Positions 19,321-28,178 of a stretch of 47,815 bases of DNA are shown piece after piece. Under the pieces are notes generated by a model, which was not told where the DNA came from, made no database searches, and worked only from the letters and a program-made list of their open reading frames with translations. The stretch covers positions 1 to 47,815 of the forward strand of contig CACXCB010000026.1 in assembly GCA_902766005.1 (NCBI GenBank). Direction: 5' to 3'. This stretch comes from an uncultured Erysipelotrichaceae bacterium (lineage in GTDB: Bacteria > Bacillota_I > Bacilli_A > Erysipelotrichales > Erysipelotrichaceae). Position numbers and translations under genes: made by a program. The number at the start of each line of letters is the position of its first letter. The stretch's first letter is position 1.

Positions 19321-19769
19321 TTTCTTTTAACGATCGGATCAAGAATTTTATCCTGCAATGCAAACATTTCTTTTTCTTCCTCTTCATTCATATGATCATA
19401 GCCTAAGCAATGCAGTAATCCATGCGTAAAGAGAAAGCCAAGTTCCCTCTCTGTTGAATGTCCGTATTGTACAGCCTGTTTTCTTGCATAATCTATATTG
19501 ATGAAGACATCACCCAGATCATTTTCCTCAAGATCGAACGCATCCTCGTTATCCTGGATTGCAAAACTGATCACATCTGTCGGACGGTCAATATTGCGAT
19601 ATTCACGATTGATTGTATGGATTGTCCTTGAGCGAACAAATGTGACACTGATTTCATAGCTTTTCTTCAGGCGAAGGACCTTTTCTGCCCTCTCGCCGAT
19701 TTTCCCAAACAGTTCCTCACAATCCGACATATCCTGATTTGTCCGGTTATAAAATGTAATTTCCATCAT
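19317..19769 (-). CDS. ybeY: Endoribonuclease YbeY (rRNA maturation)
   Basis: YbeY is a metal-dependent RNase needed for 16S rRNA 3'-end processing and ribosome quality control. The 150-residue protein has the zinc-binding HGLLHCLGYDH motif near the C-terminus and the TDVISFAI segment. Four-base overlaps link it to phoH upstream and dgkA downstream. Confidence 0.97.
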   Translation of the reverse strand: MMEITFYNRTNQDMSDCEELFGKIGERAEKVLRLKKSYEISVTFVRSRTIHTINREYRNIDRPTDVISFAIQDNEDAFDLEENDLGDVFINIDYARKQAVQYGHSTERELGFLFTHGLLHCLGYDHMNEEEEKEMFALQDKILDPIVKRK

Positions 19770-20734
19770 TGCCTCTTTTCTGTCTCGCCATAGCGTTCAA
19801 TCATCTTCTGCACTAACGGATGCCTTACCACATCGTCTGCAGTGAGCTCGAGAATGTCGATGCCGTCAATCCCTTTTAAAATTCTTGTTGCCTCAATAAG
19901 GCCGCTTCTGACATTTGTCTTCAGGTCGATCTGCGTAACATCACCGGTTATCACCATGTGTGAGCGGAAGCCAAGACGTGTCAAAAACATCTTCATCTGT
20001 GCACTTGTCGTATTCTGTGCTTCGTCCAGAATGACATAGGAATCATCCAGAGTTCTGCCACGCATATAAGCAAGCGGTGCAATTTCAATTACACCTTTAT
20101 CAATAAATTTCTGTGTCTGCTCATTGCCGAGCATATCATTCAAGGCATCGTATAACGGTGTCAGATACGGATCCACTTTTTCTTTCATGTCACCCGGCAG
20201 AAAGCCAAGGCTTTCTCCTGCTTCGACAGCCGGTCTGGTCAGGACAATCCTTTTGATATCGCCTTTTTTCAAAGCTGTGACAGCCTGAATCACCGCCAGA
20301 AACGTTTTACCCGTCCCTGCCGGGCCAACCGCAAATACAACGGTATTTTTCTCCATGCTTTTGACAAAAGCAAGCTGTCCCTTTGTCTTGGGGTAAATGA
20401 TTTTTCCTGACAATGTTCGTCCGACAATATGTCTTGAAAGTTCGTCAATATCCACATTCTCCCCTTTCAAGGCAGAACGGCAGAGATAGATAATATCCTG
20501 TTCATGTATCGCTTTATTCTGCTCAATCATGTGATACAGGCTGTTCAGAATACTTTTCAATGCCTCATACTGTGTGTTGGAACATTCTCTTACCAGAAAA
20601 CGATGATCACGAAACGAGATATCCAGACCAAGGCATTCACAGAGAATGTCAAGATTCTGATCGGACGCTCCTAACAATGCACGTGCTTCTTCATCGTTGA
20701 TATTTTCAATTTCTATGATCTGGTTCTTTCTCAA
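19766..20734 (-). CDS. phoH: PhoH family ATPase
   Basis: This PhoH-like P-loop protein, found beside ybeY in most Bacillota, is thought to act in RNA metabolism; its exact activity is not settled. The protein (about 322 residues) has the Walker A GPAGTGKTF and Walker B VILDEAQNT, with the typical GDVTQIDL sensor motif. No ATG is available. TTG at 20734 is 8 bases from an AAGAGG site and is the best start; TTG at 20740 is only 2 bases from it. Confidence 0.94.
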   Translation of the reverse strand: MRKNQIIEIENINDEEARALLGASDQNLDILCECLGLDISFRDHRFLVRECSNTQYEALKSILNSLYHMIEQNKAIHEQDIIYLCRSALKGENVDIDELSRHIVGRTLSGKIIYPKTKGQLAFVKSMEKNTVVFAVGPAGTGKTFLAVIQAVTALKKGDIKRIVLTRPAVEAGESLGFLPGDMKEKVDPYLTPLYDALNDMLGNEQTQKFIDKGVIEIAPLAYMRGRTLDDSYVILDEAQNTTSAQMKMFLTRLGFRSHMVITGDVTQIDLKTNVRSGLIEATRILKGIDGIDILELTADDVVRHPLVQKMIERYGETEKRQ

Positions 20735-20749
20735 ATTCAATACCTCTTA

Positions 20750-21385
20750 TCACAATAATGCAATTCCGTTGCTTGTGCCGATACGCTCCGCACCTGCTTC
20801 AATCATTGCATCCATCTGCTCTTTTGTACGTATGCCGCCCGCTGCCTTTACCTGCATTTTGTCACCGACGGTTTCTTTCATGAGTCTGACATCTTCGACT
20901 GTTGCTCCGCCGGTTGAAAAACCTGTGCTCGTCTTAACAAAATCAGCTCCTGCATTTAATGCATCAAGGCATGCTCTTTTCTTTTCCTCATCACTCAGCA
21001 GGCATGCTTCAATGATGACTTTCAGAATTCTGTCGCCGCAAGCTTGTTTGAGCTGGCGGATTTCCTCTGTAACATAGGCATCATCCCCATCTTTGAGCTT
21101 GCCGACCTGAATGACCATATCCACTTCATCTGCACCCTTTTCAATAGCGTCTTTTGTCTCTGCCACTTTGGCATCTGTTGTCATGGAGCCTAAAGGAAAA
21201 CCGACAACAACACATGTTTTAACATCGGTTCCGGCAAGAATCTCACTTGTCAGGGAACACCATGACGGGTTCACGCAAACCGAGGCAAAATCATATTCCT
21301 TAGCCTCTTCGCAAAGTTTGATAATCTGTTGTTTTGTAGCATCTGCTTTTAACAATGTATGGTCGATGTACTTACTCCTCTTCAT
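20750..21385 (-). CDS. deoC: Deoxyribose-phosphate aldolase
   Basis: DeoC splits 2-deoxyribose-5-phosphate into acetaldehyde and glyceraldehyde-3-phosphate in nucleoside catabolism. The 211-residue protein has the Schiff-base lysine Lys151 in FVKTSTGF, with Asp89 and Lys122 (ILKVIIE) of the active site. The ATG at 21385 is 8 bases from a GGAGG site; an earlier ATG at 21400 lies inside that ribosome binding region. It overlaps murE by 14 bases. With cdd nearby it forms a small nucleoside-salvage theme inside a housekeeping cluster. Confidence 0.96.
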   Translation of the reverse strand: MKRSKYIDHTLLKADATKQQIIKLCEEAKEYDFASVCVNPSWCSLTSEILAGTDVKTCVVVGFPLGSMTTDAKVAETKDAIEKGADEVDMVIQVGKLKDGDDAYVTEEIRQLKQACGDRILKVIIEACLLSDEEKKRACLDALNAGADFVKTSTGFSTGGATVEDVRLMKETVGDKMQVKAAGGIRTKEQMDAMIEAGAERIGTSNGIALL

Positions 21386-22841
21386 ATTCCTTTCCTCCAT
21401 TGTAAAAATAATATTTTTTCAGTACTTCATGGGCGATGTTGTCATCTCCTTCATACGGTTCTCTGCCGAATTCACGGTAGATAAACTTCTCATCGCCTTT
21501 GCCGAGAATTAATATTGTATCATTTGGCTCGGCAAGCTCCACTGCCTGCCTGATAGCATCATATCTTTCTTCAATGATGACATAATTTGTGTTTTTAATA
21601 CCTGCGGCAATGTCATTTGCGATTTCTCTTGGATTTTCATTTCTCGGATCATCTTCTGTCAGAATGATCATATCACAATATTCATCCAGGATCTTTCCAA
21701 AGACCGGACGCTTTGCGGTATCCCTTTTCCCTGCGCTTCCGGTAATGGCAATGATTCTCTTGCCTTTCGGCGTAATTGCAGAAGCATACTGGCATACCTT
21801 CTCAATGCCATCCGGCGTATGGGCAAAATCAATCAGGATATTGAATGGCTGCCCGTCATTGATTCTTTCCATTCGGCCTTCGATCTGGTTCAAATCCTTG
21901 ATTAACGGCATCATCTGCGTCATGGAGATGCCCTTGACATGCAAAGCAGCCATTGCTCCCAACAGGTTATAGATGTTGAAGCGGGCAACCAGATTTGTTT
22001 CCAGCTCATATTCCATGTTGTTGATTTTCAAGGTAAAGCGAGTTCTGTCTTTCATCAGCTGGTATTTTACAACCTGATAATCGGCATCATTCTCAATACC
22101 GTATGTCACAACACGGCATTTACAGTCCTTTACGATTTTCATTCCATACGGATCATCCGCATTGACAATTGCAATGGCATCCTCTTTCAAATGATCAAAC
22201 AAGGCTTTTTTTGCCTGGAAGTAGTTACCCATTGTTCCGTGATAATCCAGATGATCATGTGTCAGGTTGGTAAAGATTGCCACATCGAAATCAATGCTTT
22301 CCGTGCGTCCCTGCTCTATGCCGATGGAGGAAGCCTCCAGAGCACATGCCTCCATATTTGCATCCACCATGTCACGCAGAATGCCATGGAGATCATCGAT
22401 ATCCGGTGTTGTCAGAAGCGGTGGAAGTTTGACGTTGCCATATTCAATCGCTATTGTTCCGACATAACCGGTTGGGTGAAATTCATTGAGTATATCGCGG
22501 ATGATGCATGCGGTCGAGGATTTTCCGTTTGTGCCGGTTACCCCAAACATCAGCAGCTTGTGGCTTGGATAACCATAGAAAGCATCTGCAACCTTATTGA
22601 ATGCTGAGACAACATCCCTGACCTTGATGTAGGTTATATCATGGTGCATATTATCCAGCGGTTCACTGTGGACAATCACTTTGGCACCGTTTTGAATCGC
22701 CTGATCTACAAACTTATGGCCGTCAAACATCATTCCCTTGACACAGAAAAAGATAGAATCCGGTCTTTTCTTTCTGCTGTCTGCCATCAGGCTCTTGATT
22801 TCAATATCAGGTACATTTTCAAACAAATCTGTCAGTTTCAT
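21372..22841 (-). CDS. murE: UDP-MurNAc-tripeptide synthetase
   Basis: MurE adds the third amino acid of the peptidoglycan stem. The 489-residue protein has the P-loop [10 protein letters not shown], the [12 protein letters not shown] motif with the following Lys-rich helix that normally bears the carbamylated lysine, and the substrate-selecting motif DDPRNENP. An Arg at that motif's fourth position is the pattern of diaminopimelate-adding enzymes (DNPR), though DDPR also occurs in enzymes of relaxed specificity, so lysine cannot be excluded. The ATG overlaps the mtaB stop (ATGA). Confidence 0.96.
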   Translation of the reverse strand: MKLTDLFENVPDIEIKSLMADSRKKRPDSIFFCVKGMMFDGHKFVDQAIQNGAKVIVHSEPLDNMHHDITYIKVRDVVSAFNKVADAFYGYPSHKLLMFGVTGTNGKSSTACIIRDILNEFHPTGYVGTIAIEYGNVKLPPLLTTPDIDDLHGILRDMVDANMEACALEASSIGIEQGRTESIDFDVAIFTNLTHDHLDYHGTMGNYFQAKKALFDHLKEDAIAIVNADDPYGMKIVKDCKCRVVTYGIENDADYQVVKYQLMKDRTRFTLKINNMEYELETNLVARFNIYNLLGAMAALHVKGISMTQMMPLIKDLNQIEGRMERINDGQPFNILIDFAHTPDGIEKVCQYASAITPKGKRIIAITGSAGKRDTAKRPVFGKILDEYCDMIILTEDDPRNENPREIANDIAAGIKNTNYVIIEERYDAIRQAVELAEPNDTILILGKGDEKFIYREFGREPYEGDDNIAHEVLKKYYFYNGGKEYEEE

Positions 22842-24118
22842 TCTTTATCCTTCTTTCTTGCATACATTATGCCATTGGAACTTTCTTCCAGTATCACATT
22901 CATTAACATCCCGTGTGGATACTCTCCCTTGACTTTTACAGGAATATATTGAGATGTATATCCTTTTGTATATCCGTCTTCCGTTTCTTCCAGAAGCACT
23001 TGCGCATCTTTGCCGATCCAATCCTTCTGATATGACTCCGCCAGCTCTTTCGATATATCCAGACAAATTGATGCACGCTGTTTTTTGATTTTCGGGTCAA
23101 CCTGTCCTTTCATCACTGCAGCTTTTGTTCCTTCTCTTGGAGAATACGGAAATACATGCAGGAATGAAAATTTGCATTTTTTCAGAAAGGCTTGTGTTTC
23201 AGCAAACTCCTCGTCGCTTTCCTGTGGAAATCCCGTAATCAGGTCACAGGATATTGCAACATCAGGCAGCTGTTTCCGAATCCATTGGATTCTTTCATAA
23301 TATTCTTCAACTGTATACGGCCTTCCCATACGTTTTAATACCGTATCACACCCCGACTGCAAAGGAATGTGAAGATGTCTTGCGATTCTTTCTTCCCTCT
23401 GCATCAGATGGATTAATTCATCCGTGACTTCCGTTACTTCTATAGACGAAATACGCAATCTCTGCAGTTTATCCGTTGCCTGCAGGATATCCTCCATTAA
23501 TGATGCGAGACTTTTATCGTATTCTTTTCCATACCTTCCCGTATGAATACCCGTCAAAACAATTTCATTGTAATTTTCCGATAAAGTGACGGCTTCCCTT
23601 ACTGCTTCTTCAGGGGAAAGCGATCTTTCCCTTCCTCTGGCAAAAGGAATCACACAATAGGTGCAGAATTGGTTACACCCATCCTGTACCTTCAGATAAG
23701 TCCTTGCCTTTTTGTCTGACTGGCTTGCAGGAAGATGCTCAAAAGGAAGAACATTGATCTTTTCCAGCCTGCGGATCTTTTTCCCGTCAGAAAGATACTG
23801 TTCAAGACATTCGGGAATCTCTTTTTTGTGAGCCGTTCCCACAACGATTTCCGCTTCCTCCAGCATGCCGTCATCGAGTTGGGCATAACAGCCTGCCATG
23901 ACGATTATTTCATCCGGGTAACTTCTTTTGATCCTGTGCATCATCTTTCTGCTTTTCTGTGCTGCTATATTGGTGACGGCACAGGTAAAGATCATGCAGG
24001 CATCTGCCTCTTCTTCAAAATTAACCCTCTGCCATCCTCTGTTTTCCAAAAGGGAAGCAATGGCTTCTGCCTCATATGCATTCACCTTACAACCTAAATT
24101 GCAGATTGAAAATTTCAT
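22838..24118 (-). CDS. mtaB: tRNA (t6A37) methylthiotransferase MtaB
   Basis: MtaB converts t6A37 to ms2t6A37 in tRNAs reading ANN codons. The 426-residue protein has the N-terminal UPF0004 cluster ligands (Cys10, Cys46, Cys77), the radical-SAM triad Cys148, Cys152 and Cys155 (GCNQFCTYC), and a C-terminal TRAM domain. The opening CNLGCKVNAYE is the MtaB rather than the MiaB or RimO form. A GGAGGGGG site precedes the ATG at 24118, which overlaps the rsmE stop (ATGA). Confidence 0.95.
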   Translation of the reverse strand: MKFSICNLGCKVNAYEAEAIASLLENRGWQRVNFEEEADACMIFTCAVTNIAAQKSRKMMHRIKRSYPDEIIVMAGCYAQLDDGMLEEAEIVVGTAHKKEIPECLEQYLSDGKKIRRLEKINVLPFEHLPASQSDKKARTYLKVQDGCNQFCTYCVIPFARGRERSLSPEEAVREAVTLSENYNEIVLTGIHTGRYGKEYDKSLASLMEDILQATDKLQRLRISSIEVTEVTDELIHLMQREERIARHLHIPLQSGCDTVLKRMGRPYTVEEYYERIQWIRKQLPDVAISCDLITGFPQESDEEFAETQAFLKKCKFSFLHVFPYSPREGTKAAVMKGQVDPKIKKQRASICLDISKELAESYQKDWIGKDAQVLLEETEDGYTKGYTSQYIPVKVKGEYPHGMLMNVILEESSNGIMYARKKDKE

Positions 24119-24837
24119 TGCCCCCTCCTTTCCGAGCATTCGCTGAATACGGCACACGCATACATAGCGGCAGTCTCCGCCCTTAAAATACGCTCACCAA
24201 ATGTTACCGGAATATAATTCCACTCCTGCAGGTTCTGCATCTCCTCTTCTGAAAAACCGCCTTCCGGTCCGATGACAACTGCCATCGAATGCTTCTTTTG
24301 GAATATTTCAGACAGATACGGTGCTTTTCCATATGCATTTTCATACGCTGCAGCACGAAGATCCGTATGCATTTCTTTCAGATCTTTGAATGCGATGACT
24401 TCTGTTACTTCTGGAATGATATTCCTTTTGCACTGTCTTGCAGCTTCCTTGGCAATCTCCTGCCATCTCTCCTGCTGTTTAGACATTTTTTCTTTTTTTG
24501 CGTGCACAACACAACGTGAAGATTCAAAAGGAATGATTTTCTTTACACCAAGCTCTGTTGCCTTCTGGATGATCAGTTCCATCTTTTCTCTGCGGATCAA
24601 AGCAAAAGCCAGCGTTAAGTCTTCCCGCAGTTCATGATCGGAAGAATCTTTCTCTTTGACGAGAGCATAAAAGGATCCATCCTTTTCGTACCCTTCAGCA
24701 AAAAAAGCCTGTGCACCACTGACCAGGCGTATTGTCTCATGATCCAGCCGAATGACTTTGGCATGATGGGCTTGTTCTTTTGTAAAGATATATTCTTTCC
24801 CTATCTCCAGGGGTTCATCGCAAAAATATTGATACAT
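24115..24837 (-). CDS. rsmE: 16S rRNA (uracil(1498)-N3)-methyltransferase
   Basis: RsmE methylates U1498 of 16S rRNA. The 240-residue SPOUT-class protein has an N-terminal PUA-like domain and the C-terminal knot motifs VVIGPEGGFSEEE and LGERILRAETA (read here as FGERILRAETA). It heads the long minus-strand cluster. The only good ribosome binding site, GGAGG, is about 15 bases from the ATG, which is unusually far and lies within a small hairpin. The promoter at 24870-24898 is strong. Confidence 0.96.
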   Translation of the reverse strand: MYQYFCDEPLEIGKEYIFTKEQAHHAKVIRLDHETIRLVSGAQAFFAEGYEKDGSFYALVKEKDSSDHELREDLTLAFALIRREKMELIIQKATELGVKKIIPFESSRCVVHAKKEKMSKQQERWQEIAKEAARQCKRNIIPEVTEVIAFKDLKEMHTDLRAAAYENAYGKAPYLSEIFQKKHSMAVVIGPEGGFSEEEMQNLQEWNYIPVTFGERILRAETAAMYACAVFSECSERRGQ

Positions 24838-24869
24838 AGAAAAGGAAAGATTCCTCCTTTTGCATTTGC

Positions 24870-24898
24870 ATTATACCATCTGCATTGTTTCTAAGCAA
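24870..24898 (-). promoter_or_regulatory. Promoter of the rsmE cluster
   Basis: The minus strand has TTGCTT (24898-24893), a 17-base spacer ending in ATGG, and a perfect TATAAT (24875-24870). This is both a standard and an extended -10 promoter, giving a 5' leader of about 26 bases. Confidence 0.8.
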
Positions 24899-24899
24899 A

Positions 24900-25829
24900 T
24901 CAGCCTCTTATATAATTCTGAATGTTTTCATTTCCTTCCTTTTGAACAGACAATGTTGTTACGGTTTTGTATCCGATGCTTTCCAGCACTTTCAGCATCA
25001 CCTGATTTTCCGGATACACGGTAAAGGAAAGATTTCCTTCCGTTTGTTCAACATAGGAGATCAGTCGGGAAGCTATGCCTTTTTTCCGCATTCCCGGTCT
25101 GACATACAGGTCATCCACGGTTGCCTCCTGCTGCATTCCGAATCCGATAAATCCTATGAAGCGTCCTGATATGGATGCCGCATAAATATGTCCATAACCG
25201 GAAAGATATTCTTCCACCCAGTCTGTCACTTCTCCTTCCGGCTCCATATCCCTGTTTCCTCCATCAATCTGATTTAACTCCTTGAAGTAATCTGCAACCA
25301 TCAACAGAATATTCATATAGTTATCTTTGGTGATACGAACGATATGAATATCCTCTTTCTTCTTCGATACAGGTATATCCGTTGAGGGAATCTCTTCTTC
25401 ATATTCTTCCGGATGATCTTCGTCATAAGCGATGCCGTATTTTTCACACCATTCAATTGCCGACTGACGATGTCTTTCATCCAGAAAATCATACCAGTCA
25501 TCCTCCAGGTTAAAACGGTCCAAGGTTGCACGGAATCTTCGGAATGCGCCTTTGCCCTTAATCGCATTAGCCAGCCATTCAGCTGCTCTTTCATCACTTA
25601 ATTGGGCAATATATTTTTCCATGTTTTCGTAATCGTTGATATCTCTTTTGGAAGGCAGCGGAATAATATTGTCGTCTTCTTTATCCATATCAAAATCTTC
25701 CGGCAGATCGCCGCTGATCTCTCCAAACTGACGAATGAAAATAATCTCATCCGGAATATAGTAAAAACATTCGGTATAATCGTTCGCATTGTCTATCGCT
25801 TCAATGACTTCATCTAAATCCACTCGCAT
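24900..25829 (-). CDS. UPF0158 domain fused to a GNAT acetyltransferase
   Basis: Residues 1-140 match the uncharacterised UPF0158 family, including the diagnostic IKGKGAFRRF (about 90-99), the preceding IIPLPSKRDINDYE segment and AIEWCEKYGI. An acidic linker (about 139-150) leads to a GNAT N-acetyltransferase domain (about 160-300), with the acetyl-CoA loop VRPGMRKKGIASRLI (243-257) and the usual VDDLYV strand before it. The substrate is unknown. Separate UPF0158 proteins and GNAT proteins are common; I am unsure how widespread this fusion is. An AAAGGAG site and an extended -10 promoter lie upstream, divergent from the next gene. Confidence 0.88.
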   Translation of the reverse strand: MRVDLDEVIEAIDNANDYTECFYYIPDEIIFIRQFGEISGDLPEDFDMDKEDDNIIPLPSKRDINDYENMEKYIAQLSDERAAEWLANAIKGKGAFRRFRATLDRFNLEDDWYDFLDERHRQSAIEWCEKYGIAYDEDHPEEYEEEIPSTDIPVSKKKEDIHIVRITKDNYMNILLMVADYFKELNQIDGGNRDMEPEGEVTDWVEEYLSGYGHIYAASISGRFIGFIGFGMQQEATVDDLYVRPGMRKKGIASRLISYVEQTEGNLSFTVYPENQVMLKVLESIGYKTVTTLSVQKEGNENIQNYIRG

Positions 25830-25850
25830 AAGATTTGCTCCTTTTCAGTT

Positions 25851-25859
25851 ATTTTACCA
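25851..25859 (-). promoter_or_regulatory. Extended -10 promoter of UPF0158-GNAT gene
   Basis: The minus strand reads ATGG-TAAAAT, identical to the element before the small membrane protein gene at 7490. It sits back to back with the plus-strand promoter at 25864-25892. Confidence 0.5.
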
Positions 25860-25863
25860 TGTA

Positions 25864-25892
25864 TTGTTCGGAAAAGAAAAATTCGCTACAAT
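25864..25892 (+). promoter_or_regulatory. Promoter of the 336-residue membrane-anchored protein, probably leaderless
   Basis: TTGTTC, exactly 17 bases, then TACAAT, followed by only 6 bases before the ATG at 25899. Transcription would start at or next to the ATG, and no Shine-Dalgarno sequence is present. Confidence 0.55.
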
Positions 25893-25898
25893 AAAATC

Positions 25899-26909
25899 AT
25901 GAAAGAGCAGATCAGGAAATACGGGATATTATTTATCGGCATTGTCATATTGGTATTTTTGTTCATGTCCGCAATTGAACAAGGCAAAATGCAGGAATAT
26001 CTCCTTTTGGATGATTCCCTCCCGCTTTTTACCGGAATCAATGCAGAAGCCTCAGTCACAGATGGTTTTCATCCGGAAAAGGACACTGTTGATATGCTGA
26101 AAGAAAATGGCTTTGAGCAATTTGCAGATACGATCCAATGTTCCTTTGACAAAAAAGAAAATCTCGAAAACGGAGATACAATTTCATATGCCTGCACATA
26201 TGACAGGCAGCTTGCCCAAAAAAATCATATCCGTATAAAACAAGACACAAAACAATATACAGTAACGGATCTGCCGCTATTTTATGATCTGGACCTGTTT
26301 GAGAATGTCATTGTTCGCTGGAATATTGATGAGAAGGAAATATATCCTGAAATATCCGTACCGCAGAAACAAAAAGATCTTCTCATATCCTATATGTATG
26401 AAGATGGGTCCTTTGATGGTGAAAACATCAGAATCAAGGCAACATATGATATCGACTTGCTGCATGAAAAGAAATATGATGTCAGCATGGAGAATACCAT
26501 TGCTTATCCCATCGGGCCGAAACCGGTAAAGATCTCTTCCCTTGAAGAACTGGACGAAGAACAAACTCAGTCCGTTCACCAGCAGGCGGAAGACCTGTTT
26601 CTGAAAGAATTGTTGTCTTGCGATTTTATGGCTACATTCCATGGCGATGATATTCACATTGACAAAGTCAATCCTCCTGTGATTAAGCAGTCCTTTTTCG
26701 ATAACGAAACTTTTACGATTGTCTTTTCTCTCGATGTCGCTGACCAGGATGACTGGTTTTCGATCTTCAGATCCTTCGATTCCTCGTACAGAGGGGCAAT
26801 TTACAAATATCCTGACGGATCCGTTCAGTTTTTCAGCAAAACGAAACATGCCTGCAGATTTGAAGGTTTTCTAGGCTTTTATGAGCTGGCAACAGAAACA
26901 GCCTGGTAA
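25899..26909 (+). CDS. Membrane-anchored extracytoplasmic protein of unknown function
   Basis: I do not recognise a family. The 336-residue protein has a short positive N-terminus (MKEQIRKYG), one hydrophobic helix (about 9-25) and a long polar, strand-rich remainder, so it is probably a membrane-anchored or secreted protein facing outward. There is no lipobox and no C-terminal anchor. It contains four cysteines after the helix, which could form disulfides. There is no ribosome binding site; the promoter is placed for a leaderless mRNA. It stands alone on the plus strand between the UPF0158-GNAT gene and ftsZ, with a terminator behind it. Confidence 0.85.
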   Translation: MKEQIRKYGILFIGIVILVFLFMSAIEQGKMQEYLLLDDSLPLFTGINAEASVTDGFHPEKDTVDMLKENGFEQFADTIQCSFDKKENLENGDTISYACTYDRQLAQKNHIRIKQDTKQYTVTDLPLFYDLDLFENVIVRWNIDEKEIYPEISVPQKQKDLLISYMYEDGSFDGENIRIKATYDIDLLHEKKYDVSMENTIAYPIGPKPVKISSLEELDEEQTQSVHQQAEDLFLKELLSCDFMATFHGDDIHIDKVNPPVIKQSFFDNETFTIVFSLDVADQDDWFSIFRSFDSSYRGAIYKYPDGSVQFFSKTKHACRFEGFLGFYELATETAW

Positions 26910-26939
26910 TCAAAGGAAATCGTAAATAACCCGGCATAA

Positions 26940-26973
26940 AAAAGAATGGTCACATCAAGCTGATCATTCTTTT
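26940..26973. terminator. Terminator after the 336-residue protein gene
   Basis: A 13-bp stem with one G-U pair (AAAAGAATGGTCA with TGATCATTCTTTT) around an 8-base loop, with A/T flanks on both sides, lies 30 bases after the stop. It could work in both directions. Confidence 0.8.
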
Positions 26974-27010
26974 ATTTCCGTTTCTATTACCGATTTTTAC
27001 ATAAGATAAC

Positions 27011-27037
27011 CTTAAAAGGGAAGATTTGCACCTTCCC
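27011..27037 (-). terminator. Terminator of ftsAZ
   Basis: The stem GGGAAG/CTTCCC (27018-27023 with 27032-27037) with an 8-base loop is followed on the minus strand by TTTTAAGG, about 40 bases after the ftsZ stop. Confidence 0.75.
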
Positions 27038-27074
27038 TGTTTATATATTTTAAGAAAAGACCGAGTACTACCTG

Positions 27075-28154
27075 TTATCCTCTTCTGAAGAAATCAGGAA
27101 TATCATCAGAATCAAATCCTACTTCTTCGTCAGTAGATGAAACGACACCTGTTGCAGGTTTAGCTGCTACAGGGTTGCTCTGTGCTGCAGGACCGTCTGA
27201 AGCAATCATCTGCGGTTTTGGAAGATCAAAACCTGTTGCGATAACAGAAACGATAATAGAATCGCCGATCTTATCGTTGATTGCAACACCGAAGATGATA
27301 TCGATATCATTGCCTGCTGCTTCACGGATATAATCAACAGCTTCGCTTGCATCATATGCAGACATGCTTGTTCCGCCTGTTACATTGATGATAGCGGATT
27401 TTGCACCGTTGATCTGTGCTTCGAGAAGAGGAGACTGAATTGCTCTTTCAGCAGCTTCCTTAGCCTTATCTTCACCATCAGCCATACCGATACCGAACAA
27501 TGCAGAGCCCTGGCCTTCCATGACGCTCTTGATATCAGCAAAATCAAGGTTAATCATTGCAGGAACTGCGATCAAATCTGTGATCGTCTGAACACCCTGA
27601 CGGAGAATATTGTCAGCTTCCTTGAATGCATCTTCAAACGGAATATGTCCGATAACTTCGAGAACCTTGTTGTTGGAGATGATGATCAAAGAGTCAACAT
27701 ATTCCTTCAACTGTTCCAAGCCCTGTTCAGCCTGAACCATTCTCTTTCTTCCTTCAAAGGAGAAAGGTTTTGTAACGATACCTACTGTCAGACAGCCGAG
27801 TTCTTTTGCAATTTTAGCAAATAATGGAGAAGCACCTGTTCCTGTGCCTCCGCCAAGACCTGCTGTAAGGAAGATCATGTCTGCCCCTTCCATGGATCTG
27901 CGAATTGCATCTTCACTCTCTACTGCTGCCTTGCGGCCATTGTCTGGATTTCCGCCTGCGCCAAGACCTTCTTTACCTAACTGGATCTTGTTTGCAACAG
28001 GAGAAACATCTAATGCCTGCAAATCGGTGTTGGCAACGTAGAACTCTACACCCTGAACACCTTCCTGAACCATACGGTTTACAGCATTGCTTCCCGCGCC
28101 GCCTACACCAAAGACTTTAATCTTTGCAACCTGGTTGTACGTTAATTCTGCCAT
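27075..28154 (-). CDS. ftsZ: Cell division protein FtsZ
   Basis: FtsZ is the tubulin-like GTPase that forms the division ring. The 359-residue protein has GVGGAGSNAVNRM, the tubulin signature GGGTGTGASP, the T7 loop region NLDFADIKSVM, a short variable linker and a C-terminal tail IPDFFRRG for binding FtsA and other partners. A GAGG site lies 9 bases before the ATG. It follows ftsA with a 24-base gap and ends in a terminator, so ftsA-ftsZ is a two-gene unit outside any dcw cluster. Confidence 0.98.
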   Translation of the reverse strand: MAELTYNQVAKIKVFGVGGAGSNAVNRMVQEGVQGVEFYVANTDLQALDVSPVANKIQLGKEGLGAGGNPDNGRKAAVESEDAIRRSMEGADMIFLTAGLGGGTGTGASPLFAKIAKELGCLTVGIVTKPFSFEGRKRMVQAEQGLEQLKEYVDSLIIISNNKVLEVIGHIPFEDAFKEADNILRQGVQTITDLIAVPAMINLDFADIKSVMEGQGSALFGIGMADGEDKAKEAAERAIQSPLLEAQINGAKSAIINVTGGTSMSAYDASEAVDYIREAAGNDIDIIFGVAINDKIGDSIIVSVIATGFDLPKPQMIASDGPAAQSNPVAAKPATGVVSSTDEEVGFDSDDIPDFFRRG

Positions 28155-28178
28155 AGTAATCTACCTCTTCTTTAAAAT

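Noticed and set aside
26910..27074. Longest gene-free gap (165 bases), checked for a small gene or RNA
   Set aside because: It contains only two terminator hairpins and AT-rich DNA. No start codon with a ribosome site or stable extended fold was seen.
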